From Chryseobacterium sp. JJR-5R (GTDB taxonomy: Bacteria; Bacteroidota; Bacteroidia; Flavobacteriales; Weeksellaceae): a stretch of DNA of 64,000 bases. A model generated the notes under the pieces. The model was not told the origin of the DNA. It worked only from the letters and a program-made list of their open reading frames with translations, and ran no database searches. A program made the translations under genes and the position numbers. Numbering within the stretch: the stretch's first letter is position 1; the number at the start of each line of letters is the position of its first letter. The stretch spans positions 868,001-932,000 of the forward strand of contig NZ_CP139137.1 in the NCBI RefSeq assembly GCF_034047335.1, written 5' to 3'. Shown here piece after piece: positions 35,918 through 43,042 of this stretch.

Positions 35918-35947
35918 AAAATCCGTCTCATTTTTGGGACGGATTTT
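35918..35947 (+). terminator. Terminator behind the small lipoprotein gene
   Basis: Stem AAAATCCGTCTCA / TGGGACGGATTTT with a 4-nt T loop and one T-G pair. It starts 48 bp after the stop codon. Confidence 0.8.
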
Positions 35948-36160
35948 ATAATTATTTAATGTCATAGTCCTGAAATAGCGATACAAAAAAAGAATCGTTA
36001 TGAAAGAACAGTTAGAAACGCTTTATGTAGAGCGCACGCAGAAAGATTATAATACGTGAGCAAATAATAACAGCCAAACAATGCTCATAAAAATACCTGC
36101 AACAGCCATTCAAAATAATAAATACAAATCCGTTATATTTGTCATCCTATAACATCCACC

Positions 36161-37696
36161 ATGAAAAAACTTCTCTTCATAGTACTTAGCATAATTATCA
36201 TCTTAATCATTATTGTTTTAATCAAAACATTCACCTATCCTTTCAAAAAATCAAGTACCGGTACGGCTCAGAGATGGAAGGTGATAAAAGACGATTCCGC
36301 TATTCAAAGACTGTCGGGAGGACTGAAGATCCCATCTGTTTCCTCTGGCGAAATGGGAGAATTCAATTACTCAACATTTGATGCCATCAAAGAATACCTC
36401 AAAACATCCTACCCATTGGTGTATGAACATGCGGAATACACTGAAGTCAATACCTACGGTCTGGTCTTCCGGCTAAAAGGAAGCAATCCGTCCTTGGATC
36501 CTGTTCTGTTTCTTTCCCATACCGATGTGGTGCCTCCCGGAGACGCAGATATAAAAGATAAAAGTGAAAATATGTTCAGGCCAAATGACAAACCTTTGCC
36601 TCCCGTTTCAGAAGTTGCTGAAGACTGGGATTTTGGCCCGTTTTCCGGAGCGGTGGCCAATGGACGGATCTATGGCAGGGGAGCCATCGATATGAAAGGG
36701 ATGCTTTTCTCCCTGATGGAATCCATGAATAACCTGATTAAAAACAGACATGTTCCGCAACGGGATATTTATTTAGCCTTCGGGTTTGATGAAGAAGTGG
36801 GCGGACAGCAGGGCGCCGTAAAGATTGCAGAATATTTTAAACATAAAAACATTCATTTTGATGCCGTTTATGACGAAGGCGGTCTCATCCTGGAAAAAGG
36901 CAGTGTGGCCGGAATCAATTCCGATATTGCCGTGATCGGCTGTGCAGAGAAAGGCTTTCTCTCCGTAAAAATCAAAGCAAAAGGATTGGGCGGGCACGCT
37001 TCAATGCCTCCGATGGAAAGTGCAATCGGAAAAGCTGCGGTCATTATGCAGAGGTTGGAACACAATCAGATGAAACCGGTTATCACTCCGCTGATCAATG
37101 AGTTTTTTACCAATATCGGCAGTTCCATGTCATTTATAAATAGGATGGGAATCTCCAATCAGTGGTTATTAAAGCCTGTCTTGTTATCTCAGCTGACAAA
37201 AAATAATTCCACCAATGCACTGGTCCGTACCACGACAGCTTTAACGATGATGAAGGGAAGCGATGCCCCGAACGTCCTTTCTCCGGAAGTGGAATTTGTC
37301 GTGAATTTCAGACTGCTGCCCGGAAATACGGTAAGCAACGTGAAAAAACATATTATCGAAGCCACCAAAGGGTTTGAAGTAGAAATAGAAGATATCGACC
37401 AGGTAAAAGAAGCCTCGGCGGTTTCTCCAACGAATACCAAAGCATTCAGACTGATTGAAACGGCCATTAAAGAAATCCATCCTACGGCAGTGGCAACCCC
37501 GTATCTTACCGTCGGGGGTACAGATGCCTATAAATACCAGATCGTCAGCAAAAATATTTACCGGTTTATGCCGGTCAAAATCAATGATGCCGAGAAACAG
37601 TCCATTCACAGTACCAATGAATACCTCAGCATTGAAAACTACATGAAGATGATTCATTATTTTGAGTTCATGATGACAAATTATGACAAGCAGTAA
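36161..37696 (+). CDS. M20-family metallopeptidase (PM20D1-like carboxypeptidase)
   Basis: 511 residues. An N-terminal membrane anchor (LLFIVLSIIIILIIIVLI) is followed by the M20 catalytic fold. First zinc ligand motif LFLSHTDVVPPGD, second GRGAIDMKGMLF, catalytic/ligand pair in FDEEVGGQQG, and a dimerisation domain with GLGGHASMPP. The last ligand is in STNEYLSIENYM. Closest in layout to the PM20D1/CPS1-type carboxypeptidases or amidohydrolases of about 500 residues. It would act outside the cytoplasm on a peptide or N-acyl amino acid. A broken copy of its first third lies 1.7 kb upstream. Confidence 0.9.
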   Translation: MKKLLFIVLSIIIILIIIVLIKTFTYPFKKSSTGTAQRWKVIKDDSAIQRLSGGLKIPSVSSGEMGEFNYSTFDAIKEYLKTSYPLVYEHAEYTEVNTYGLVFRLKGSNPSLDPVLFLSHTDVVPPGDADIKDKSENMFRPNDKPLPPVSEVAEDWDFGPFSGAVANGRIYGRGAIDMKGMLFSLMESMNNLIKNRHVPQRDIYLAFGFDEEVGGQQGAVKIAEYFKHKNIHFDAVYDEGGLILEKGSVAGINSDIAVIGCAEKGFLSVKIKAKGLGGHASMPPMESAIGKAAVIMQRLEHNQMKPVITPLINEFFTNIGSSMSFINRMGISNQWLLKPVLLSQLTKNNSTNALVRTTTALTMMKGSDAPNVLSPEVEFVVNFRLLPGNTVSNVKKHIIEATKGFEVEIEDIDQVKEASAVSPTNTKAFRLIETAIKEIHPTAVATPYLTVGGTDAYKYQIVSKNIYRFMPVKINDAEKQSIHSTNEYLSIENYMKMIHYFEFMMTNYDKQ

Positions 37697-37745
37697 ATGT
37701 TAATTTTAAATTTTCCGTCAAAAAAAATAAAACTAAAAAATAACA

Positions 37746-37780
37746 CGACAAGTTTTGTCGCATTACCGTATTAGCTTTGC
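37746..37780 (+). promoter_or_regulatory. CGACAA-GTT-TTGTCG operator/promoter, copy 2
   Basis: CGACAAGTTTTGTCG (37746-37760) is a perfect 6-bp inverted repeat with a 3-bp spacer. TAGCTTTG (37772-37779) fits the -7 consensus. Matches 25476-25510 at 25 of 35 positions with equal spacing. It lies 20 bp before the start codon at 37801, so a repressor or alternative sigma element is plausible. Confidence 0.5.
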
Positions 37781-37800
37781 TTCATCAAAAGATCAGAGTT

Positions 37801-38499
37801 ATGGAATTGCCGTTATATTTAAGTTATAAAGAATTTGAGAACCATTATTACGATAACCTCGAAAAGTGGTTTGAACAAAACCACAATGCTTCAGAAACCG
37901 ATTACCTGAAAGCGCTTGCGAACCTGTACAGCCCTTATCTGTATTATAATTTTGCCAATGACAGGCTGCAGCCGGATGCTTCTGTCCAGATTAAGGACTG
38001 CTTTTTTCCTTATCAGGAAACCATCGGGATTTCTTTTTCTACGACAGGTTCTGAAGACCGGAAGCCGGCTAAAAATATAAAAAGCCTCAACCATGTATTC
38101 GAATGGAAAACCATTACGATGATGGAATACGCCCAGCATATTCTGGACAAGATTAACCAGTATCTTTCTAAAAACAAAGAGCATGAACACAAAAATATCC
38201 TTGATTTTATCAACCACTGCGAAATTATTACCTCAAGGGACGGGGCAGGATACTGTGTCAACTACAGCCGGCACCAGGCAACCCTTCCTTTCCTGAAAGC
38301 GTATCTTCCTGTGTACGGACGGACCGTGGATATTGCGGCATACCGGGATTTTATTTTTTCTATTGTACAGATTGCAGACTGTATTGACCGGAAATTAAAG
38401 GATGTCCGTGCTTTTGAATCCATGATCTACACGAAATTAAAATCAGAAGCCAGGTTTAAAGTACAGATGAGCCACCAGTTCCTTACCATGTGCAATTAA
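37801..38499 (+). CDS. Hypothetical cytoplasmic protein
   Basis: 232 residues from the ATG at 37801. The open frame extends 24 bp further upstream, but this would include the -7 box. No signal peptide or membrane helix. Mixed polar helices, tyrosine rich (ANLYSPYLYYNFANDRL; GAGYCVNYSRHQATLPFLKA). I do not recognise a family. It is a single gene with a distinctive inverted-repeat promoter and its own terminator, so it is probably regulated by itself. Nothing around it suggests a function. Confidence 0.7.
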   Translation: MELPLYLSYKEFENHYYDNLEKWFEQNHNASETDYLKALANLYSPYLYYNFANDRLQPDASVQIKDCFFPYQETIGISFSTTGSEDRKPAKNIKSLNHVFEWKTITMMEYAQHILDKINQYLSKNKEHEHKNILDFINHCEIITSRDGAGYCVNYSRHQATLPFLKAYLPVYGRTVDIAAYRDFIFSIVQIADCIDRKLKDVRAFESMIYTKLKSEARFKVQMSHQFLTMCN

Positions 38500-38586
38500 G
38501 TGATCAGTCATCAATCCATTCTACCACCAATCCATTTATATAGTTAAATTGTAGTTTGAAATAAGTTGATTATTTTTTTTCAAACG

Positions 38587-38614
38587 AAATCCCGGTCAGA
38601 CCTGACCGGGATTT
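38587..38614 (+). terminator. Terminator behind the hypothetical gene
   Basis: A 12-bp perfect stem AAATCCCGGTCA / TGACCGGGATTT with loop gacc and a T-tract, 87 bp after the stop. The remaining 240 bp up to tRNA-Ser show nothing else. Confidence 0.88.
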
Positions 38615-38821
38615 TTTATTGATTAAAACTGAATATCATCCTTACCATCACTATCCTGTTTAAATCTGTAAAAGATTATGGTGATCAGGCCTAACGGGTT
38701 TAAACGTATTGATATTCATTTAAATACTGCCTGAAAAATAGTTAAGCAAATAGATGATTTGTAAATATTTGAATTTCTTCATTCTGGATTTACGGAATTT
38801 AACTTGCTGATTGAAAATAAG

Positions 38822-38846
38822 AAAAGCGTTGAAAATCAACGCTTTT
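38822..38846 (-). terminator. Terminator of tRNA-Ser
   Basis: An 11-bp perfect stem AAAAGCGTTGA / TCAACGCTTTT with loop aaa, just past the 3' end of the minus-strand tRNA. On that strand it is followed by a T-rich run. Confidence 0.8.
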
Positions 38847-38851
38847 ACTTG

Positions 38852-38938
38852 CAGAGAGGAAGGGATTCGAACCCTCGATACAGTTACCCGTATACTACCT
38901 TTCCAGGGTAGCTCCTTCAACCACTCGGACACCTCTCT
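38852..38938 (-). tRNA. tRNA-Ser (anticodon GGA)
   Basis: 87 nt with a long variable arm. The acceptor AGAGAGG pairs with CCTCTCT. The anticodon loop contains CTGGAAA, so the anticodon is GGA. The T-loop is TTCGAAT, the discriminator is G, and CCA is not encoded. Confidence 0.95.
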
Positions 38939-38994
38939 TTATTCGAGACTGCAAAAATAAGAGAATTTATTGAATTAGCAAATTATTAGTGCAA

Positions 38995-40011
38995 TTAATT
39001 GGAAATTTCTCCGCACAGGCTTTTTGAGAAGTTATCGGCGAAGCTTCCTGTGTAACCCGGATTGTCTATAAGATGCATCGCTTTTGTAATGGCACTTTCT
39101 GCGGTAATATCTCTTCCGCTGATGGCTCCGATCCGTGAAAAGATATTGCTGTTTTCATATTTTCCGAATGAAATACCGCCTGAAATACACTGGCTTACCA
39201 CCACAATCTCAGTTCCGTTATTCCGGATCTGCTGCAGGGTCTCCACTGTTTTTTCACTGCTGAAAATAGTCCCTGAACCAAACACCTGAAGGATCAGCAC
39301 CTTCATTTTCGGGATTTCCTTAAAGTGGTTCAGGTTCATGCCCGGAAAAATTCTCCAGAAAATAACATCTTCGGAAATATGATCGTCCACATGGAATTCA
39401 ACATCTCTGCCACGACGGTAAAGATTTTCTTTAATGATGTTCAGATGTACGCCGGACTGCCCGAGAATAGGATAGTTCGGGCTTGCATAAGCATCAAAAT
39501 ATTCAGCTGAATATTTTAAAGTACGGTTTCCCCTCAGCAGCTTATACTCGAAATAAATGGCCACTTCCTGAATCACGGCTTCGTTTTCCTCATACAGGCT
39601 GGCGTAATACAGGCTGGTGAGCAGGTTTTCCTTTGCATCCGTCCGCAGGTCCCCGATCGGAAGCTGTGAACCCGTTAAGATGACCGGTTTTTTCAGTCCT
39701 TTGAGCATAAAGCTCAGTGCGGAAGCCGTGTAAGACATCGTGTCTGTTCCGTGAAGAATCAGAAACCCGTCATACCGGTCATAGTTTTTGCGGATATAAT
39801 GGGCGATGATTTTCCATTCTTCCGGCCCCATATCTGATGAATCGAGCGGTTTTGAAAAAGGATGGACGAAAACTTCACATTCCATCAGTTTCATTTCAGG
39901 CATTTTCTCAAAAATATTTCCAAAATCAAAAGCGCGGAGGCTGCCGGATTCATAATCTTTTTCCATCCCGATGGTACCACCGGTATAGATCAACAGGACT
40001 TTTCGTTTCAT
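38995..40011 (-). CDS. ansA: Type I asparaginase
   Basis: 338 residues, usual for cytoplasmic type I L-asparaginase, which hydrolyses asparagine to aspartate and ammonia. First catalytic Thr in LLIYTGGTIGM at residue 12. Second motif in ILHGTDTMSYTASALSFM, with Thr-Asp. Also VILTGSQLPIGDLRTDAKEN. No signal peptide, which fits the cytoplasmic type I and not the periplasmic type II enzyme. The start at 40011 places the TGGT motif at the normal distance. Divergent from the TrmH-family gene. Confidence 0.92.
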   Translation of the reverse strand: MKRKVLLIYTGGTIGMEKDYESGSLRAFDFGNIFEKMPEMKLMECEVFVHPFSKPLDSSDMGPEEWKIIAHYIRKNYDRYDGFLILHGTDTMSYTASALSFMLKGLKKPVILTGSQLPIGDLRTDAKENLLTSLYYASLYEENEAVIQEVAIYFEYKLLRGNRTLKYSAEYFDAYASPNYPILGQSGVHLNIIKENLYRRGRDVEFHVDDHISEDVIFWRIFPGMNLNHFKEIPKMKVLILQVFGSGTIFSSEKTVETLQQIRNNGTEIVVVSQCISGGISFGKYENSNIFSRIGAISGRDITAESAITKAMHLIDNPGYTGSFADNFSKSLCGEISN

Positions 40012-40175
40012 AGAGGCTTTATCAGGTTTTTGTTCCCGGTTCGTTCAGGATCATTCCCCAAAATTACGTTAATTTGCAAAGATTTGAAAACAGATGAAAC
40101 GTTTACGGCAAATTTTATCATAAAGCCTGGCATATTGAACATTACGTTTTGCTGCTGAAAAATAGAGATGATCAG

Positions 40176-40853
40176 ATGAAAGATTTAGTACAGACCTTTG
40201 AGTATTTAAAACAGTTTTTAACCGAAGAGCGATTGCAGAAAATTGAAAATTTTTCACCGGAAAGTTCGGATTTTGTTCTCCCTGTGGTGGAAGATATTTA
40301 CCAGTTCCGGAACGCAGCAGCCATTGTACGCTCTGTGGAAGCCTGTGGTTTTCATAAAGTGGTGGCTTTGCAGGAAGAATACAGTTTTGAACCCAATCTG
40401 CGGGTGACCAAAGGTGCCGATACCTGGGTTGAGGTAGAGAAAATGCCGAGAAATATAGAGTCTTTCCGGAAAATCAGGGACCGAGGGTATAAAATTGTGG
40501 TGGTATCGTTGGAAAATAATGCGAAGATGCTGCCTGAATACGAAATTACGGAACCGATTGCCCTGGTTTTCGGAACCGAAATGCAGGGGGTTTCCCAGGA
40601 AGTTTTAGATTTTGCGGATGAAACATTGGCTATTCCGATGTACGGCTTTACCAGAAGCTTCAATGTTTCGGTAGCGGCTTCGATCTGTATGTATGAACTT
40701 AAGCAGAAGCTGATAAAATCTGATCTTGATTATAAACTGAATGAAGAAAAACTCCTGAAGATGAAAATCCGCTGGGCGGTAAATTCAATGAGAAGCGGCC
40801 AGCAGATTTTTGAGAAATATTTAAAGGATCATGAAATTCAGTGGGAGCATTAA
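40176..40853 (+). CDS. TrmH-family tRNA/rRNA 2'-O-methyltransferase
   Basis: 225 residues from the ATG at 40176. A TTG nine codons upstream is possible but less likely. SPOUT fold with the three SpoU motifs: YQFRNAAAIVRSVEACG, ALVFGTEMQGVS, and the knot motif SFNVSVAASICMYEL. The C-terminal helix extension (KIRWAVNSMRSGQQIFEKYL) is like that of TrmH, which methylates the ribose of G18 in tRNAs using SAM. TrmH is most likely, but a related rRNA enzyme cannot be excluded from sequence alone. Confidence 0.85.
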   Translation: MKDLVQTFEYLKQFLTEERLQKIENFSPESSDFVLPVVEDIYQFRNAAAIVRSVEACGFHKVVALQEEYSFEPNLRVTKGADTWVEVEKMPRNIESFRKIRDRGYKIVVVSLENNAKMLPEYEITEPIALVFGTEMQGVSQEVLDFADETLAIPMYGFTRSFNVSVAASICMYELKQKLIKSDLDYKLNEEKLLKMKIRWAVNSMRSGQQIFEKYLKDHEIQWEH

Positions 40854-40876
40854 GACATCAAGCAGGCCTCTGTCTT

Positions 40877-41572
40877 TTATTGCAGGTTGTAATAATTCCA
40901 GGCGGCCACAAAAATACCGGCTGTTTCCGTCCTTAATCTCTGGTTGCCCAGGGAAACCGCTTTTACATGATGGTCTGCCAGATATGAAATTTCTTTCTCT
41001 GAAAAGTCACCTTCGGGGCCAATCAAAAATGTGATGTATTCTGATACAGGAATTTCCTTCAGCTCAATCCGTTCCAGGTTTTCATGGCAGTGCGCCACAA
41101 AAGTATGTTCAGGAATGATGTTTTTCAGGAAATCCTGCAGTTTTACAGAATCATTAATGGTGGGGAAATGAAACCTCAGGCTCTGCTTGGAAGCGGCAAC
41201 CGCCTGTTTCCTGAGCTTGTCAATATTGATATTTTTGCGTTCCGTTTTTTCAGTCTGTAAAATAGTGATCTCAGAAATACCCATTTCCACGGCTTTTTCC
41301 ACAAAAAACTCAATGCGGTCAATGTTTTTGGTAGGGGCAATGGCAATGTGAAGCCTCGGCGTAAAATCAGGATAATCCGTTTTCATCTCAGCAACTTCTA
41401 TATGGGCTTTCTTCCCTTCAATAACTAAGGTTCCGGAAGCCAGATTTCCTTTTCCGTCGGTTACGTGGATTTGTTCACCGTTTTTCATCCGGAGAACCTT
41501 TACGATATGCTGTTGTTCTTCATCGTTGATGATTGCTTCCCCGTTATTGATTTCGCCAAAAAAAAGTTTCAT
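40877..41572 (-). CDS. rsmE: 16S rRNA (uracil-1498-N3)-methyltransferase
   Basis: 231 residues, family length. N-terminal PUA-like domain (HIVKVLRMKNGEQIHVTDG), then a SPOUT methyltransferase domain with FLIGPEGDFSEKEISYL and the knot SLGNQRLRTETAGIFVAAW. Transfers a methyl group from SAM to U1498 of 16S rRNA in assembled 30S subunits. It converges with the TrmH-family gene with 23 bp between stops. It is 45 bp downstream of the small hypothetical gene and may be co-transcribed with it and tsaD. Confidence 0.93.
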   Translation of the reverse strand: MKLFFGEINNGEAIINDEEQQHIVKVLRMKNGEQIHVTDGKGNLASGTLVIEGKKAHIEVAEMKTDYPDFTPRLHIAIAPTKNIDRIEFFVEKAVEMGISEITILQTEKTERKNINIDKLRKQAVAASKQSLRFHFPTINDSVKLQDFLKNIIPEHTFVAHCHENLERIELKEIPVSEYITFLIGPEGDFSEKEISYLADHHVKAVSLGNQRLRTETAGIFVAAWNYYNLQ

Positions 41573-41617
41573 ATCTTGGTATTTAGAGTCTGCCTGAATT
41601 TTATCTATAAGTGAATG

Positions 41618-42025
41618 TTAAAACGTAATTTCATTCTCGCTTAAAAATGCGACACCGGTTTTTATCGTGGTATACATATCGCCTTTACAATCTCTGTATG
41701 AACATGCGTAAATTTCTTCAATCCACTTATTATTCATAAAAATTAAATTCAGATATTCGTTTTTCCTTAAATTATTTTTGATGGATAAATAATCGCCCTC
41801 TCTGGGTTCATAAGTAAAACTGAACACATTTTCTGAATTGATTTTCTCTAATATCTCTTCCTTTATATTCTGAATATATCCAATTTCCGAACTTATCATT
41901 AAATAATCTTCGTCTTCAGAATCTGTCACGTCATTCTTTCCTGTAACGGTTTCTAAAACCCAGTAATATTTTGAATTTTTCTTAGACTGCGTTCCCAGTA
42001 CTTTCTCTTCTAACAGTATTTTCAT
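41618..42025 (-). CDS. Hypothetical protein coupled to tsaD
   Basis: 135 residues, not recognised. No signal peptide or membrane helix. Acidic and lysine-rich with predicted beta strands (YYWVLETVTGKNDVTDSEDE, VFSFTYEPREGDYLSIKNNL) and an odd pair of cysteines (YACSYRDCKGDMY). Its ATG overlaps the tsaD stop (ATGA, 42022-42025), so it is translated by coupling to tsaD. GC content is lower than its neighbours, which may point to later insertion between tsaD and rsmE. Function unknown. Confidence 0.65.
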   Translation of the reverse strand: MKILLEEKVLGTQSKKNSKYYWVLETVTGKNDVTDSEDEDYLMISSEIGYIQNIKEEILEKINSENVFSFTYEPREGDYLSIKNNLRKNEYLNLIFMNNKWIEEIYACSYRDCKGDMYTTIKTGVAFLSENEITF

Positions 42026-43038
42026 AAATCATATTTTGCGGTGGCGGAAGTTCTCAGATCCGTAAATTCCCCTCTTTCAAATTTTAACTGCGCTACCATG
42101 GCAATCATGGCCGCGTTATCGGTCGTATACTCGAATTTCGGGATGTAAATATTCCATCCCAGCTTCCGGTGGTTGTCCTGCATGGCCTGCCGCAGGGCAG
42201 AATTGGCAGAAACGCCTCCGGCAATCGCTACTTCTTTTATATTCAAATCCTTTGCTGCTTTTTCCAGTTTAGCCATTAAAATTTCAACAATGCAGCGCTG
42301 CACCGAAGCACAGAGATCTTTAAGGTTGTTTTTGATGAAATCAGGGTCCTTTCTTACTTCTTTCTGGATAAAATACAGCACGGAAGTCTTGATCCCGCTG
42401 AAAGAATAATCATACTGCTCCAGCCTCGGTTTATTAAACGCGAATGCATCCGGGTTCCCTTCTTTGGCCAGCCGGTCAATGATCGGGCCGGCAGGATAAT
42501 CCAGGTCAAAAATCTTCCCGATTTTGTCGAAGGCTTCCCCGGCGGCATCATCAGTGGTTTTCCCGATAATTTCCATGTCAAAATAATCTTTTACCAGCAC
42601 AATCATGGTATGCCCGCCGCTTACCGTAAGGCATAAAAAAGGGAATCCGGGCGGCACAGGATTTGCATCGTCAATAAAATGCGCTAAAATATGTGCCTGC
42701 AGGTGATTGACTTCAATTAAAGGAACGTTTAGACTCATTGCCAGGGACTTAGCAAAAGAGGTTCCCACGAGAAGCGATCCTAAAAGCCCGGGTCCGCGTG
42801 TAAACCCTATCGCAGAAATTGCATTTTGTTGTATATTTGCTTTAGTAAAAGATTTTTCAACAACAGGGATGATATTTTGCTGATGGGCACGCGATGCAAG
42901 TTCAGGGACAACACCGCCATATTCTTTATGGATCGCCTGATTTGCCGCAATGTTCGACAGAATAGAATTTCCCTTGATAATCGCTGCTGATGTATCGTCA
43001 CAGGATGATTCAATACCTAAAATTATAGAGTCGCTCAT
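42022..43038 (-). CDS. tsaD: tRNA threonylcarbamoyladenosine synthase subunit TsaD
   Basis: 338 residues from the ATG at 43038. The frame extends 14 codons upstream, but ILGIESSCDDTSAAI must be near the N-terminus. Metal-binding motif HLQAHILAHF, glycine motif CLTVSGGHTMIVL, DDAAGEAFDKIGK, and EVAIAGGVSANSALR all match TsaD/Gcp. With TsaB and TsaE it transfers threonylcarbamoyl to A37 of ANN-decoding tRNAs, an essential step. Its start is only 4 bp from the divergent tamB start, and its promoter lies inside tamB. Confidence 0.95.
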   Translation of the reverse strand: MSDSIILGIESSCDDTSAAIIKGNSILSNIAANQAIHKEYGGVVPELASRAHQQNIIPVVEKSFTKANIQQNAISAIGFTRGPGLLGSLLVGTSFAKSLAMSLNVPLIEVNHLQAHILAHFIDDANPVPPGFPFLCLTVSGGHTMIVLVKDYFDMEIIGKTTDDAAGEAFDKIGKIFDLDYPAGPIIDRLAKEGNPDAFAFNKPRLEQYDYSFSGIKTSVLYFIQKEVRKDPDFIKNNLKDLCASVQRCIVEILMAKLEKAAKDLNIKEVAIAGGVSANSALRQAMQDNHRKLGWNIYIPKFEYTTDNAAMIAMVAQLKFERGEFTDLRTSATAKYDL

Positions 43039-43042
43039 AATA

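Noticed and set aside
36000..36059. Mini-ORF of 19 codons (MKEQLETLYVERTQ) before the M20 peptidase gene
   Set aside because: It reads like a protein start but stops after 19 codons, has no downstream continuation in other frames, and has no supporting promoter. At most a gene remnant.
42950..43042. N-terminal extension of tamB (about 30 codons, overlapping tsaD)
   Set aside because: The extension is the antisense of the conserved tsaD start. The natural start MAKLENNN at 43043 is followed by normal tamB sequence.
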